Shown here: piece after piece, positions 45,408 to 56,160 of the stretch
How the letters are laid out: every line of letters starts with the position of its first letter
Numbering within the stretch: the first letter of the stretch is position 1
Assembly (NCBI RefSeq): GCF_019702925.1
Contig: NZ_AP024713.1
Span: forward strand, 124,001-188,000
Source of the DNA: Campylobacter sp. 19-13652
Lineage (GTDB): Bacteria; Campylobacterota; Campylobacteria; Campylobacterales; Campylobacteraceae
Direction of reading: 5' to 3'
DNA: 64,000 bases
Made by a program: the position numbers and the translations under genes
The notes under the pieces: model-generated
Seen by the model: only the letters and a program-made list of their open reading frames with translations
What the model was told of the DNA's origin: nothing
Databases searched by the model: none

Positions 45408-46656
45408 TAGGTGCAGTTTTTGCGGTCGCGAAGAGAGTGCTACGCGCAAGCTTTTAGCTGGTAGAGATGGAGCTGAGTTTATCTGCAACGAATGTGCGCG
45501 TGAGGCGAATAAAATTTTTAATGGCGAATACCGCGGAGCTAGCGAGTCTTTTGGGGCTGATGAAAATGCTAAAGAGATAGAGTATGCGCACTTTACGCCA
45601 GCAAAGCTAAAAGAGGTGCTTGACGGATATGTTATAGGTCAAGACAGAGCCAAAAAGGTCTTTAGCGTGGGGGTTTATAACCATTATAAAAGAATTTTTC
45701 GCCATGATTTAGCAGATGATGACACAGAGCTAGCAAAGTCAAATATCCTGCTCGTTGGCCCAACAGGTAGCGGTAAAACCCTAATGGCGCAAACGCTGGC
45801 TAAATTCCTCGACGTGCCTATTGCAATCTGCGACGCTACAAGCCTAACAGAAGCTGGCTACGTGGGTGAGGATGTCGAAAATATCCTAACTCGCCTTTAT
45901 CAAGCAGCAGGCGGCGATGTCGAAAAAGCCCAGCGTGGGATAGTCTTTGTCGATGAGATAGATAAAATCGCAAGAATGAGCGAAAACCGCTCTATAACTC
46001 GTGATGTCAGCGGTGAGGGCGTGCAGCAGGCCTTGCTAAAAATCATAGAAGGCAGCGTGGTAAATATCTCCGCAAAGGGTGGTCGCAAGCATCCTAATGA
46101 GAATTTCATCCAGATAGATACGAGCAATATTTTATTTGTCTGTGGTGGAGCGTTTGATGGGCTGCTTGATATAATAGAACGCCGTGTAGGCAAAAACGTA
46201 TTAGGTTTTAATCAAGAAAAGCGCGGCAAAGACGAAAGAGATGATCTGCTTAGCCTGCTTGAGACAGAGGATTTAGTCCACTATGGGCTAATCCCAGAGC
46301 TAATAGGGCGCCTTCATGTCGTGGCTACACTAAATGAAATCAATGAAAATGATATGGTAAGAATTTTAAAAGAGCCGAAAAACTCACTCGTAAAACAGTA
46401 TGAAAAGCTCTTTGCTATTGATGATGTGGTGCTTAAGTTTGATGATGAGGCGCTGCGTGAGATAGCAAGCCTTGCTCTAAAGCGCAAAACTGGCGCACGT
46501 GGACTTCGTAGCATAATGGAAAGCGTTATGATGGATACTATGTATGAGCTACCGAACCTGCGTGGCTATGAGATTATTATTACGCCTGAGTTTGTAAAAG
46601 GCGATGAGAGCGAGCCAGTAAAAATTTTAAAACAAAATGCAAAAGGACAGATATGA
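45400..46656 (+). CDS. clpX: ATP-dependent protease ATP-binding subunit ClpX
   Basis: 418 residues: N-terminal zinc-binding C4 domain (CSFCGREES...CNECARE), AAA+ module with GPTGSGKT Walker [12 protein letters not shown] Walker B and the sensor [11 protein letters not shown], then the D2 sensor-2 ([14 protein letters not shown]). Unfoldase partner of ClpP. Overlaps lpxA (8 nt) and mreB (4 nt). Confidence 0.96.
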   Translation: MANRCSFCGREESATRKLLAGRDGAEFICNECAREANKIFNGEYRGASESFGADENAKEIEYAHFTPAKLKEVLDGYVIGQDRAKKVFSVGVYNHYKRIFRHDLADDDTELAKSNILLVGPTGSGKTLMAQTLAKFLDVPIAICDATSLTEAGYVGEDVENILTRLYQAAGGDVEKAQRGIVFVDEIDKIARMSENRSITRDVSGEGVQQALLKIIEGSVVNISAKGGRKHPNENFIQIDTSNILFVCGGAFDGLLDIIERRVGKNVLGFNQEKRGKDERDDLLSLLETEDLVHYGLIPELIGRLHVVATLNEINENDMVRILKEPKNSLVKQYEKLFAIDDVVLKFDDEALREIASLALKRKTGARGLRSIMESVMMDTMYELPNLRGYEIIITPEFVKGDESEPVKILKQNAKGQI

Positions 46657-47690
46657 TATTAGACCAGCTTGTGGGATTTTTTTCTAGTGATATGGGTATT
46701 GATTTGGGCACGGCAAACACCCTCGTGCTAGTAAAGGATAAGGGTATAATTATAAACGAACCAAGCGTGGTCGCAGTCCAGCGTGAAAAATATGGTAAGC
46801 AGAGAATTTTAGCCGTCGGACATGCAGCTAAGGAGATGGTAGGCAAGACCCCAGGTGATATTGAGGCAATACGCCCTATGAAAGATGGCGTCATAGCGGA
46901 CTTTGATATGACTGAAAAGATGATACGCTATTTTATAGAAAAGACTCACAAAAGAAAAAGCTTTGTCCGTCCTCGCATAATTATTAGCGTGCCATATGGG
47001 CTTACGCAAGTCGAGCGAAAGGCCGTTAGAGAGAGCGCTCTCTCAGCTGGGGCAAGAGAGGTGTTTTTAATCGAAGAACCAATGGCGGCGGCTATCGGAG
47101 CAAATTTACCTGTGCGTGAACCGCAGGGCAGCCTTGTTGTGGATATAGGCGGTGGCACGACTGAGATAGGTGTTGTTAGCCTTGGCGGACTTGTCATTAG
47201 CAAAAGCATACGCACCGCAGGCGATAAAATCGATAACTCAATAGTTAATTACATAAAAGAAAAATATAATCTGCTAATCGGCGAACGAACTGGCGAGGAG
47301 ATAAAAATCAGCGTAGGCTCAGCTATCGCTCTGCCTGAGGAGCTAAGCATAGTGGTAAAGGGACGAGATCAGGTAAGTGGGCTTTTAAGCCGTATAGAGC
47401 TAACCAGCGATGATGTGCGTGAAGCTATGCGTGAGCCACTAAAAGAGATAGCAGACGCTCTAAAAACCGTGCTTGAGATGATGCCGCCTGATCTAGCTGG
47501 CGACATAGTAGAAAACGGCATAGTCCTAACAGGTGGCGGAGCGCTAATCCGTGGGCTAGATAAGTATCTTTCTGACATAGTTAAACTGCCTGTTTTTATA
47601 GCCGATGAGCCGCTGCTTGCTGTTGCACGTGGCACTGGCAAGGCATTAGAGGAGATAGGACTGCTTCAGCAACTAAGTAATGAAGACTAA
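46653..47690 (+). CDS. mreB: Rod shape-determining protein MreB
   Basis: 345 residues, actin fold: [20 protein letters not shown] phosphate-1 loop, [18 protein letters not shown] phosphate-2 loop, and [18 protein letters not shown] adenosine loop. Organises sidewall peptidoglycan synthesis in curved and rod-shaped cells. Overlaps clpX by 4 nt and mreC by 11 nt. Confidence 0.96.
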   Translation: MILDQLVGFFSSDMGIDLGTANTLVLVKDKGIIINEPSVVAVQREKYGKQRILAVGHAAKEMVGKTPGDIEAIRPMKDGVIADFDMTEKMIRYFIEKTHKRKSFVRPRIIISVPYGLTQVERKAVRESALSAGAREVFLIEEPMAAAIGANLPVREPQGSLVVDIGGGTTEIGVVSLGGLVISKSIRTAGDKIDNSIVNYIKEKYNLLIGERTGEEIKISVGSAIALPEELSIVVKGRDQVSGLLSRIELTSDDVREAMREPLKEIADALKTVLEMMPPDLAGDIVENGIVLTGGGALIRGLDKYLSDIVKLPVFIADEPLLAVARGTGKALEEIGLLQQLSNED

Positions 47691-48435
47691 ATTTTATGTT
47701 TTATTGCTTTTTGCCATACTTTGTGCTGGCTCGATTTGGTTAAACTCAACCACCACAGCAGTAGCCACTGGATTTAGTGGATATGTGCTCGGGCTTTGGG
47801 ATAGCGCCAGTCATAAGGTGGCCAACACTTTAAAACAGCACTTTTATCAAGCAGAGCATATAGCTCAGCTTGAGGCTAAGAATGCCGAGTTAGAGCGAGA
47901 TAGTGAGCTTTTGGGTACATTTGCCACAGAGCTAAATAACCTAATCGCCGCAAATACCCAAAGCGAATTTAAGCCAGAAGTAACGTTAAGCAGGGTGCTA
48001 GGATATGCTAGCATTAGCGATTACACAAAGCTATGGCTTGAGATTTTTAGAGGTTTTAGCTCGGATAAAATTTATGGGCTTATAAGTGACGGTAAAACTC
48101 TCGGCATAGCCATAGAAAAAGACGGCAGACCGCTGGCTATTTTGCAAAATGACCCAAAAAGCTCCTTTTCTGTTTATATAGGAAAAAACAGAGTGCCAGG
48201 CGTAGCAAGCGGAAATAGAAGTGGGGTTGTGGTTAAATTTATCCCAAAATGGCTTGATGTAAAGCAAGGAGATGAGGTTTATACAAGTGGGCTTGACGGG
48301 ATATTTTTCACAGGTGTACCAGTGGGACAAGTAGTAAAAGTAACAGACGAAAACTCCTATCAAGAAGCTTTATTAAAGCCCTATAATGACCTTTTTGCAC
48401 CGTCATATTTATACGTAATAACAAAGGAAAGATAA
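47680..48435 (+). CDS. mreC: Rod shape-determining protein MreC
   Basis: 251 residues: N-terminal membrane anchor ([16 protein letters not shown]), a coiled coil (about 60-90, [20 protein letters not shown]), and the periplasmic beta-barrel domain ([20 protein letters not shown]...[16 protein letters not shown]). Scaffold between MreB and the murein synthases. mreD is not found after it; carB begins at the last base of mreC. Confidence 0.93.
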   Translation: MKTKFYVLLLFAILCAGSIWLNSTTTAVATGFSGYVLGLWDSASHKVANTLKQHFYQAEHIAQLEAKNAELERDSELLGTFATELNNLIAANTQSEFKPEVTLSRVLGYASISDYTKLWLEIFRGFSSDKIYGLISDGKTLGIAIEKDGRPLAILQNDPKSSFSVYIGKNRVPGVASGNRSGVVVKFIPKWLDVKQGDEVYTSGLDGIFFTGVPVGQVVKVTDENSYQEALLKPYNDLFAPSYLYVITKER

Positions 48436-51400
48436 TGCCTAAACGCACCGACATTAACACCATTTTACTAATAGGCTCAGGGCCAATAGTCATAGGGCAG
48501 GCTTGTGAGTTTGACTACTCTGGCACGCAGGCGGCAAAGACCCTAAAAGAGCTAGGTTACCGAGTGGTGCTTATAAACTCAAACCCAGCTACCATTATGA
48601 CTGACCCAGACTTTGCGGACGCTACCTACATCGAGCCAATCACAAAAGAGAGCATTTTAAACATCATCAAAAAAGAGCACGTCGATGCGATACTGCCCAC
48701 TATGGGCGGACAGGTGGCACTAAACGTGGCTATGCAGCTTTATGAAAGTGGCGAGCTTGGGGCGGTTAAATTTATAGGCGCTAACCCAGAAGCGATAAAA
48801 AAGGGCGAGGATAGAGTTGCTTTTAAAGAGGCGATGATAAAAATCGGTATGGACTTGCCACGCTCGGCTTATGCCTACACTATGGACGAGGCCTTAAAGG
48901 CAGCCGATGAGATAGGCTTTCCGCTTATAATTCGTGCTAGCTTTACCTTAGGCGGAGGCGGTAGCGGCGTGGCGTATAATATCGATGAGTTTCGCGAGAT
49001 AGCCGCAGCTGGCATTGAGGCAAGCCCAATAGACGAAATCCTAATCGAAGAAAGCTTGCTAGGCTGGAAAGAGTATGAGATGGAGGTTATTAGGGACTAT
49101 AATGATAACTGCATAATCGTCTGCTCGATTGAAAACTTTGACCCTATGGGCGTGCATACAGGCGATAGTATCACCATAGCACCAGCGCTCACGCTAACTG
49201 ATAAAGAGTATCAAGCAATGCGTGATGCCTCCTTTGCGGTGCTGCGAGAAATAGGCGTCGATACAGGCGGCAGCAACGTGCAGTTTGCCATAAATCCAAA
49301 AAACGGACGAATGACAATTATTGAGATGAATCCACGAGTTAGCCGCAGCTCCGCCCTAGCCAGCAAGGCCACAGGCTACCCCATCGCCAAAGTCGCCACC
49401 CTGCTAGCTGTGGGCTTTAGCCTGGATGAGATAAAAAACGACATCACAGGCACGCCAGCTAGCTTTGAGCCAGTGATTGATTATATCGTTACAAAAATTC
49501 CACGCTTTACCTTTGAGAAATTTAAAGGCGTCGATGAGCGGCTGGGGACTGCGATGAAAAGCGTAGGCGAAGTAATGGCGATTGGCGCTAGCTTTAAAGA
49601 GAGCGTGCAAAAGGCGCTTTGCAGCTTAGAGCGTGATTATTTTGGCTTTAACCACCTAAGCCTAAGCCAAGATGAGATAATCCACGGACTTAGAAACGCA
49701 AATGAAAAGCGGATTTTAATAATCGCCCAGGCCTTTAGGGAGGGTATGAGCGTGGAGCAGATCCACGAGCTAAGCGGCGTGGATCCGTGGTTTTTAAGCC
49801 AAATCAAAGAGATAGTCGAATTTGAAGCACGCATAAATATGGACATCCTAAACGACGCCGAGCTAATGAGACGAGCCAAGGTTATGGGCTTTAGCGATGA
49901 GATGATAGCTTATCTGATAAATTTAAACGACGGCTTAGGCAGCACGCAAAATGACGTCTATTACGCCAGAAAAGAGCTTGGCGTGAGTGCGGATTTTAGG
50001 GAGGTAGATACCTGCGCTGGGGAGTTTGCCGCCCTTACGCCATATCTTTACTCAAGCACATCGCCCACGCCTATAGCCCAGCCAAGCACGAGCAAGCAGG
50101 GCAAAAGCGTGCTAATAATCGGCGGCGGCCCAAACCGCATAGGACAGGGCATAGAGTTTGACTACTGCTGCGTGCAGGCGAGCTTTGCGCTGCGTGATAT
50201 GGGCGTAAAAAGCATAATGTATAACTGCAACCCAGAAACCGTCAGCACCGATTATGACACCAGCGACGTGCTATATTTTGAGCCGATAGATTTTGAGCAT
50301 TTGCGAGCGGTGATTGAGCGAGAGAGGCCTGATGGCGTCATAGTCCATTTTGGCGGACAGACCCCGCTAAAATACGCTAAGAAGCTCACCGCAATGGGCG
50401 CAAAAATCATAGGCACAAGTGCGCGCGTTATTGACGTGGCAGAGGATAGAAAGAAATTTAGCGAATTTATCTGTGCCATAAACGTCAAGCAGCCACAAAA
50501 CGCCACTGCCACAAGCGAAGCCGAAGCCGTCATAAAAGCCGCCGCCATCGGCTATCCAGTGCTAGTGCGACCTAGCTACGTGCTAGGCGGACGGGCTATG
50601 CGTCGAGTTTATAGCGAGAGTGAGCTGCGTGAGTATATGAGCGAAGCTGTAAGCGTGAGCCACAACTCCCCAGTGCTGATTGATAAATTTCTCCAAGACG
50701 CTACGGAGTTAGACGTTGACGCCATCAGCGACGGCAAGGACGTCTTTGTGGGGGCGATAATGGAGCATATCGAAGAAGCAGGCATACACAGCGGCGACTC
50801 AGCCTCAATCCTGCCGCCTTTAAATTTAAGCGACGATTTAATCGAGCAAATTTACACCTGCACCAAAGAAATCGCCCTAAATCTGGGCGTCGTGGGGCTT
50901 ATGAATATCCAGTATGCCATTTATGAAAACGAGCTATATATCATCGAAGTAAATCCACGTGCAAGCCGCACCGTGCCGTTTGTCAGCAAGGCAATAGGGC
51001 TAGCGATGGCTAAAATCGCCACTCGTGTAATGTGGCAGGGCGGGCTAAAAGAGGCGATTAAATTTTACGACACCTACGGCGTGCTTTACGAGCGAAACGA
51101 CGGCATTTTAACTACCACGCAAAAGCCCTACATCTGCGTAAAAGAGAGTGTCTTTCCGTTTAATAAGCTAAGTGGGGCTGACCCTATCCTAAGCCCAGAG
51201 ATGAAAAGCACAGGCGAGGTGATGGGCATTAGCAAGAGCTTTGAGCTTAGCTTTGCAAAGGCTCAAATCGCAAGCCAAAACGCCCTGCCAAAGGAGGGCA
51301 AGGTGCTGCTAACCTTGGCTGACGCTGATAAAATCGCAGGCATTGCGCTTGCTCGTGAGCTTTCTAGCCTTGGCTTTAGCCTAGTCGCCACTGGTGGCAC

Positions 51401-51698
51401 GCACAAGGCCTTAAAAGCCGCTGGCATTGAGTGCGAGGCAGTGTATAAAATCAGCGAAGCCCGCCCAAATGTCGAGGACGCTCTAAAAAATCGCCAAATC
51501 GCTCTAGTTATAAACACCAGCGACGCCAAAAGCAGCGCCAGCGACGGAGCGAAAATTCGCCAGCTAGTCCTGCGGCTAAAAGTGCCGTATTTTACGAACT
51601 TGCGAGCCGCAAGCGTGGCAATCCGCTCAATCAGCGCAATGCAAAAAAGCGAAGTAAATTCAGTAGGAAGCCTGCAGGAGTATCTAAGCTTAAGATAA
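48435..51698 (+). CDS. carB: Carbamoyl-phosphate synthase large subunit
   Basis: 1087 residues with two ATP-grasp halves (first half [20 protein letters not shown]; second [16 protein letters not shown]) and a C-terminal allosteric MGS-like domain ([20 protein letters not shown]). Makes carbamoyl phosphate for arginine and pyrimidine synthesis, with CarA elsewhere. Translation starts at the last base of mreC (ATAATG) after AAAGGAAAG. Last gene of the run; repeat-rich DNA follows. Confidence 0.97.
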   Translation: MPKRTDINTILLIGSGPIVIGQACEFDYSGTQAAKTLKELGYRVVLINSNPATIMTDPDFADATYIEPITKESILNIIKKEHVDAILPTMGGQVALNVAMQLYESGELGAVKFIGANPEAIKKGEDRVAFKEAMIKIGMDLPRSAYAYTMDEALKAADEIGFPLIIRASFTLGGGGSGVAYNIDEFREIAAAGIEASPIDEILIEESLLGWKEYEMEVIRDYNDNCIIVCSIENFDPMGVHTGDSITIAPALTLTDKEYQAMRDASFAVLREIGVDTGGSNVQFAINPKNGRMTIIEMNPRVSRSSALASKATGYPIAKVATLLAVGFSLDEIKNDITGTPASFEPVIDYIVTKIPRFTFEKFKGVDERLGTAMKSVGEVMAIGASFKESVQKALCSLERDYFGFNHLSLSQDEIIHGLRNANEKRILIIAQAFREGMSVEQIHELSGVDPWFLSQIKEIVEFEARINMDILNDAELMRRAKVMGFSDEMIAYLINLNDGLGSTQNDVYYARKELGVSADFREVDTCAGEFAALTPYLYSSTSPTPIAQPSTSKQGKSVLIIGGGPNRIGQGIEFDYCCVQASFALRDMGVKSIMYNCNPETVSTDYDTSDVLYFEPIDFEHLRAVIERERPDGVIVHFGGQTPLKYAKKLTAMGAKIIGTSARVIDVAEDRKKFSEFICAINVKQPQNATATSEAEAVIKAAAIGYPVLVRPSYVLGGRAMRRVYSESELREYMSEAVSVSHNSPVLIDKFLQDATELDVDAISDGKDVFVGAIMEHIEEAGIHSGDSASILPPLNLSDDLIEQIYTCTKEIALNLGVVGLMNIQYAIYENELYIIEVNPRASRTVPFVSKAIGLAMAKIATRVMWQGGLKEAIKFYDTYGVLYERNDGILTTTQKPYICVKESVFPFNKLSGADPILSPEMKSTGEVMGISKSFELSFAKAQIASQNALPKEGKVLLTLADADKIAGIALARELSSLGFSLVATGGTHKALKAAGIECEAVYKISEARPNVEDALKNRQIALVINTSDAKSSASDGAKIRQLVLRLKVPYFTNLRAASVAIRSISAMQKSEVNSVGSLQEYLSLR

Positions 51699-52516
51699 AA
51701 TTTTTGGCTTTGGGGCGGCAGCTCGCTTCGCTTGCTTGCCTTATTCTAGCCAGCTCGCCTCGTGAGCCATTTTTTACAAACTTTGGGGCTCACATACTAT
51801 TAGTATGCTTCGCCCATCGCTGCCTTCGCTTTGCTCGCCAGCTCTCAGTTTGCAAAAAATCATCTCACAATTCTCGCATTTTTACACTCCTGTCTTGTTG
51901 AATTTACTTAAATTTGGCAGACGAGCTCGCCTCGTGCGTCTTTTCACAAATTTCGTCGCTTACATACTTTAGTATGTTTCGTCCATCGCTGCCTTTTCTA
52001 ATGCTCGCCAGCTTCCAGTTTGTAAAATTTCATCTTACGATGCTCGTATTTTTTAAATTTCCTTACTTCGCAGCGAAGTCAAGTTTCACTTTGAGGCAGG
52101 GGCTATACTCCATTGACTCATCTAAAGCACACTGCGCCTTTCTGGCGCGCCGTCTAGCATGCGTCGCCTCACGTTTTTGCTTTGCTTAGGCTATTGGCTT
52201 ACTGAATTCATCTCACGATTTTCGTACTCTTGTGTTCCTGGCTTGTTGAATTTGCCGTTCTTTGTGGCAAGGGACTTTGTCTCATTGATTTTGCTTTTTT
52301 AAATTTAATTTCTCGCTACCGCAAGTTTTAACCTTTTTACGGCGAGACTGAATTTGTCAGTAGCTTGCCTTTAAATTTGCATTTTCCACGAGACAGACGC
52401 TACTCCTGCATTCTTGTTTACGGAGTATGAAATTAGCACAGTATTAATGATAAAAATTTATTTAATTTTTTATTATATAATTGTAATTACACAAATTTAA
52501 AAATTAAGGAGAAATT
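51699..52516. other. 0.8-kb repeat-bearing intergenic region
   Basis: No gene supported. Two diverged tandem copies of a unit of about 150 bp (51751-51907 and 51924-52060), each with a CATACT...AGTATG hairpin, and a partial third (52207-52255). The right part holds the AT-rich promoter region of hchA (TATTATATAATTG near 52475). Frames at 51704-51901 and 51914-52189 are repeat-derived. Confidence 0.7.
51751..52255. repeat. Diverged tandem repeat with conserved hairpin
   Basis: Shared blocks in order: AGCTCGCCTCGTG, TTACAAA/TCACAAA, CACATACTATTAGTATG (copy 1, hairpin 51793-51807) or TACATACTTTAGTATG (copy 2, 51963-51976), CTTCGCCCATCGCTGCCTT or TTTCGTCCATCGCTGCCTT, TGCTCGCCAGCT, CAGTTTG, and CATCTCACAATTCTCG or CATCTTACGATGCTCG. 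The third partial copy keeps CATCTCACGATTTTCG and CTTGTTGAATTT. Hairpin arms are identical, loops vary. Confidence 0.65.
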
Positions 52517-53356
52517 ATGAGCGAACTAAGCAAAAAACCAGTAGTAGATGTGGCGGAGGATAACGCATTTTTCCCGTCAGAGTTTTCACTTTCGCAGTTT
52601 ACTGCGCCAAAGACCGATTATGACGGTAGCAAATATGAGCGCAAAGTAAGCGGCAAAAAGGTGCTTGCGATAATGACCGAGGAGCGATATTTGCTGATGA
52701 AAAATGGCACGTTTTTTTCCACAGGTAATCATCCTGTCGAGACACTTGTGCCGCTTTTACATCTAGTTGAGGCTGGCTTTGAGGTGGATTTTGCCACGAT
52801 TAGCGGTGCGCCTGTGAAGTTTGAGTTTTGGGCTATGCCTAGCGATGATGAGGCTGTTAAGGGGCTTTTTGAACGCTATAAAAAAGAGCTAAAAAGCCCA
52901 CTAAAGCTTAGCGAGATTGACCTTGACGCATCAGATTATGCGGCGGTTTTCGTCCCTGGCGGACACGGCGCTATGGCTGGTGTGCCTGAGAGTGCGGACG
53001 TTGCAAATGCGCTAAATTGGGCGATGAAAAATGACCGTCACGTCATCGCGATATGCCACGGACCAGTCGCGTTTTTGGCTACTGCGGCTAATGGTGAGTT
53101 TGCCTTTAAAGGTTATGAGATGGTGGCATTTCCTGATGGTGAGTTTGACGCTGCTTTGGTTGAGATTGGTTATACTCCTGGTGGGCTGCCTTATTTTGTG
53201 CCAGAACGACTTCGTGCGCTTGGTGCAAAGGTGCTAAATAGCGATATAAAGGGCGCGGTACATAAAGACAGAAAGCTTTTAACAGGCGATAGTCCGCTAG
53301 CTAGTAACGCTCTTGGTAAGCTTGCTGCACAGGAGCTTCTTGCTACGTTTGCGTAG
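52517..53356 (+). CDS. hchA: Hsp31-type glyoxalase III / chaperone (HchA)
   Basis: 279 residues, close in length to E. coli Hsp31 (283). DJ-1/PfpI superfamily with nucleophile Cys180-His181 in IAICHGPVAFLA, VPGGHGAM oxyanion loop, and the Hsp31 N-terminal segment with NHPVETLVPLLHL and FEVDFATISG. Expected to convert methylglyoxal to lactate and act as a stress deglycase/holdase in the cytoplasm. Good SD (AAGGAGAAATT). It is the second DJ-1 superfamily gene in the window. Confidence 0.92.
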   Translation: MSELSKKPVVDVAEDNAFFPSEFSLSQFTAPKTDYDGSKYERKVSGKKVLAIMTEERYLLMKNGTFFSTGNHPVETLVPLLHLVEAGFEVDFATISGAPVKFEFWAMPSDDEAVKGLFERYKKELKSPLKLSEIDLDASDYAAVFVPGGHGAMAGVPESADVANALNWAMKNDRHVIAICHGPVAFLATAANGEFAFKGYEMVAFPDGEFDAALVEIGYTPGGLPYFVPERLRALGAKVLNSDIKGAVHKDRKLLTGDSPLASNALGKLAAQELLATFA

Positions 53357-53429
53357 GGATTTGGCGATTTTAGTCTAGCTTTTACGAGCTTTGATTTTGC
53401 CTATTTTTGGTTTAAATTTATTAACCAAT

Positions 53430-53460
53430 CCAGCCTTGAAAAGGCATTTTTTAAGGCTGG
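53430..53460 (+). terminator. Terminator-like hairpin after hchA
   Basis: CCAGCCTT (53430-53437) pairs with AAGGCTGG (53453-53460) over a 15-nt loop that includes T6. 74 bp after the hchA stop. Confidence 0.45.
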
Positions 53461-53626
53461 GTGCTGTTTTGTGCTGGGTTAAAATTTACTTAATGTGTTA
53501 ACAGGCTTTAATACACGTAAAATATAGCGGAGTTTAAATTTAGGCTTTTAAAGAATAATCCTACTATTATAAATTTTAATCTCCAGTACAAGCTTAGTGT
53601 CATTAATTTTGCTCTAGTGTTTGTTG

Positions 53627-53712
53627 GCGCGATTTTTAGCGCTTCCATAGAGCAGGGCTTAGCGTAAATCGGAGAGTTTAGCTTTGCTGAGCCTTTTATT
53701 AATACGTGCAGC
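53627..53712 (+). repeat. Dispersed structured element, copy D (diverged)
   Basis: GCGCGATTTTTAGCGCTTCC, then GGGCTTAGCGTAAATCGG and GAGAGTTTAGCTTTGCTGAG. The first half matches copies A-C; the second stem region has been replaced. It is preceded by GTGTCATTAATTTTGCT, like the lead-in of copies A and B. Confidence 0.45.
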
Positions 53713-54104
53713 AAGCAGTTGCTGTATTAATCCTTCATATGAGGTTTCATGCGAACTGTGCCTTAAGTGAGCAAAGCTTTTTTAAACGATATTTAGCCAC
53801 AGGTTTTAAAGAGGCTTTCGTTTTACTAAATAAACTGTGATGTTAGCAAGTCGCCCTGAGATATGAGCGATGGCTAAGCCACAACTGGCTAGGCTTGCGT
53901 TTTTACTCAGCCTGATAATAGTGATAAGTTTAACATTCCGCTTTTTACTCGCACTTAATATTGAGAGTTTTACGGAGTTTTCTATGCATGACTTAGGTAT
54001 ATTAGCTAGCAGCAAGAGTTATTTTATAAGCCTCTAGGCTTACCGTCATAAGCTTAAAATTTATAGCCCACTGCACCTATCTGTTAAATTTACCACCACA
54101 AAGT

Positions 54105-56072
54105 CTAAATAGCCATATCAAGCTTTCTGTAAAAGCGTATCTCCTCACTTTTATTTGTCTGCTTTTTATCCTCACGCTTTAAAAAATCATCAACATAATT
54201 TAGCGTGTAAATCTCCCTTGCAGTGATTTTATCGCCGTTAAAAAGGCTGATTAAAAAGCCCTTTTTGAAGTAGTTTTGCACCGCCTTTGTGCCAAGCTCT
54301 TTTAGGCTTACTATCTCGCCATCAAGCTTTATTCCTAGCGTGTCAAAATCAAGCTCTTTTATCTCGTCATTATTTAGCTCGCCTATTTTTAGGTTAAGGC
54401 TAGCGCGCCGTCCGTCTTTTGTGAGATTGTTTAGCTTGCCAGTGTCGGTGTAAAGCTCACGTACCTCAATCTCTCTGCCGCTATCAAATTTAAGCGTAAT
54501 AGAGCCACTTTTATTTAGCCGCATAGCCACGACGCTATCGGTGTCTTTCATCATTTGCGCCATTTTATCAGGCATAAATCTAAACCTATCCTCAACTAGC
54601 TTTAGATTTGTCTCGCTAAAGTTTACTCCAGCCGCTTTTTCAAATTCATTTTGCATCGTTTTTAGACGGACTGAGGTCGTTTTTTCTAGGAGTGTTATGT
54701 ATTTTTGCGCCTCTGGCACCTCAAAATCCCTCATCTGCTTTGATAGCTCCTCTACCACGCCTTGATATCGTGCCTTTTCCTGCATGTAATCGTTGTAAAA
54801 CTGCCTAAAATTTAGCTTTTGATACTCCGTATAGCTCATTTGCGAGCCTACGGTTTGCCTTTGTTCTACATATTTTCTTTGGTAAAACGGATTAAACTCC
54901 TCAAGGCGAGGTTTGTTATCAAGACCCATTTTTGTGTAAGCAAAGTTTTTTATGCCATTTTTTTCGTTAAAAATCAAAGCATTATTTGTCCTTAAATCCA
55001 CCCAGCCATCAGCATTAGCATAACTTTCAAAAAAGCTCTTTATCTCTTGATTATCTAGCTTTTTATAGCGGTATTTTGCGTCAAATTCAGTATATGGGTC
55101 GCTTGCTCGATTAAGTATGCGCTCATCATCGATATTGACGTATTCTGTATACATCCAGTTATCTTCTCCTGCGGTTGACATTATCTGTTTTGAGTGGTTT
55201 TTTATCTCTTTATTTATAAACTTAGTCAAGTCAATCGCACCTATTACATCGCTTAGTTTTAGGGTGTTTTCGTTGCCGTTTTTGTCGTATCCGCGTACCT
55301 TTAGCTTGTCAAAAAGCTCATCATTTGTATCAAGCAAGCCGTCGCGGTTGCTGTCTAGGTTAAAGAGTTTGAAATTTTGCCCCACTTCGCTCATGATGTC
55401 TTCATCATCATATAGGTCAAGGTATACTTTTACCTCGCCTTGTGGGGTGAGTAGATAGCTGTCTTTTGCATAGGTGTTTAAATTTAGCACCTTTGTATCG
55501 ATGTAGCCTACTTGCTGGCGAGGGACTTCTATTCTAGTTTTACCTATGTCTCTAGGGTTGTCTTTATCGTAAAAGTTTTTTAGACTAAAATATGTCGGAT
55601 TAAACTCATTTGGTATTACGTATGTAGGAGAGCTCTGGCTAAACACCGAGCCTTTAACACCCAAAAACTCATCTTGTAGTAATTCTCTATTTTCTCTTAA
55701 GCTGGTAACAAACTTTATATCTTTGCCTTGTGCTTCTAGATGCTTTGTGTAGCTGTGCTCGCTAAATGCTATATATATAGTGTCTTTGTTATGTTCAATT
55801 GGGCTAGTGTCTATCTCAGGGTGCGTTATGTAGTGTATTTGCGAGCGGTCTATAGTGGCGGTTTGCGCATTTTGCAGTAGACCTTTAGCTAGTTTTATTA
55901 GGTTTTCTTGCTTTTGCTTTAGACCAAGCTCCGTCATACTTATGCCGTTTATTTTAACTATTTTTATCTCTTTTGGCTTTGATTGCTCTATATTTTGGGT
56001 GCTTGGCTGCTTTAAAATTTCAGTTGGATTGATATTTAAAAGACGATATGAGGGTGTCGCTATTTTATCCAT
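54105..56072 (-). CDS. Unknown 655-residue protein with EF-hand-like loop, sigma-28 promoter
   Basis: 655 residues from ATG 56072 (AAAGGAG 6 nt upstream); a longer in-frame start (56141) would lie upstream of the promoter. No signal peptide or membrane helix. A canonical EF-hand/dockerin-type calcium loop is seen (LDSNRDGLLDTNDELF, about residue 250, D-x-N-x-D-G-x-x-D-x-x-D), with a weaker ADGWVD later, and a charged helical region (about 430-520). No family recognised. The near-consensus FliA promoter puts it in the late flagellar regulon, so it may be a flagellar or flagellum-secreted protein (inference). Confidence 0.7.
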   Translation of the reverse strand: MDKIATPSYRLLNINPTEILKQPSTQNIEQSKPKEIKIVKINGISMTELGLKQKQENLIKLAKGLLQNAQTATIDRSQIHYITHPEIDTSPIEHNKDTIYIAFSEHSYTKHLEAQGKDIKFVTSLRENRELLQDEFLGVKGSVFSQSSPTYVIPNEFNPTYFSLKNFYDKDNPRDIGKTRIEVPRQQVGYIDTKVLNLNTYAKDSYLLTPQGEVKVYLDLYDDEDIMSEVGQNFKLFNLDSNRDGLLDTNDELFDKLKVRGYDKNGNENTLKLSDVIGAIDLTKFINKEIKNHSKQIMSTAGEDNWMYTEYVNIDDERILNRASDPYTEFDAKYRYKKLDNQEIKSFFESYANADGWVDLRTNNALIFNEKNGIKNFAYTKMGLDNKPRLEEFNPFYQRKYVEQRQTVGSQMSYTEYQKLNFRQFYNDYMQEKARYQGVVEELSKQMRDFEVPEAQKYITLLEKTTSVRLKTMQNEFEKAAGVNFSETNLKLVEDRFRFMPDKMAQMMKDTDSVVAMRLNKSGSITLKFDSGREIEVRELYTDTGKLNNLTKDGRRASLNLKIGELNNDEIKELDFDTLGIKLDGEIVSLKELGTKAVQNYFKKGFLISLFNGDKITAREIYTLNYVDDFLKREDKKQTNKSEEIRFYRKLDMAI

Positions 56073-56091
56073 TTTGACTCCTTTGCTAGCT

Positions 56092-56118
56092 ATATCGGCA
56101 AAATGAGGAATAACTTTA
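56092..56118 (-). promoter_or_regulatory. Sigma-28 (FliA) promoter
   Basis: Read on the minus strand: TAAAGTTA, 11-bp spacer, GCCGATAT. The consensus is TAAAGTTT-N11-GCCGATAA, so 14 of 16 positions match with exact spacing. It ends 20 bp before the ATG of the unknown gene at 56072. Confidence 0.8.
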
Positions 56119-56160
56119 ATATAAAAAGGCTTTAAAAGCACCTAGTAAAGGGGATAAATG

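Larger units (their letters stand above)
53357..54104. other. 0.75-kb repeat-bearing intergenic region
   Basis: No gene supported. It holds the hchA terminator-like hairpin, copy D of the dispersed element, fragments of the 40.5-kb repeats (AGCAAGCAGTTG at 53709-53720; GAGCGATGGCTAAGCC at 53863-53878) and a TAAGCCT-CT-AGGCTTA hairpin (54027-54042) near the end of the minus-strand gene. Confidence 0.65.

Noticed and set aside
51704-52189. Two plus-strand frames of 65 and 91 codons after carB
   Set aside because: They translate the tandem repeat units; the two copies are not aligned as protein but are aligned as DNA including the hairpin, so I call them repeats.
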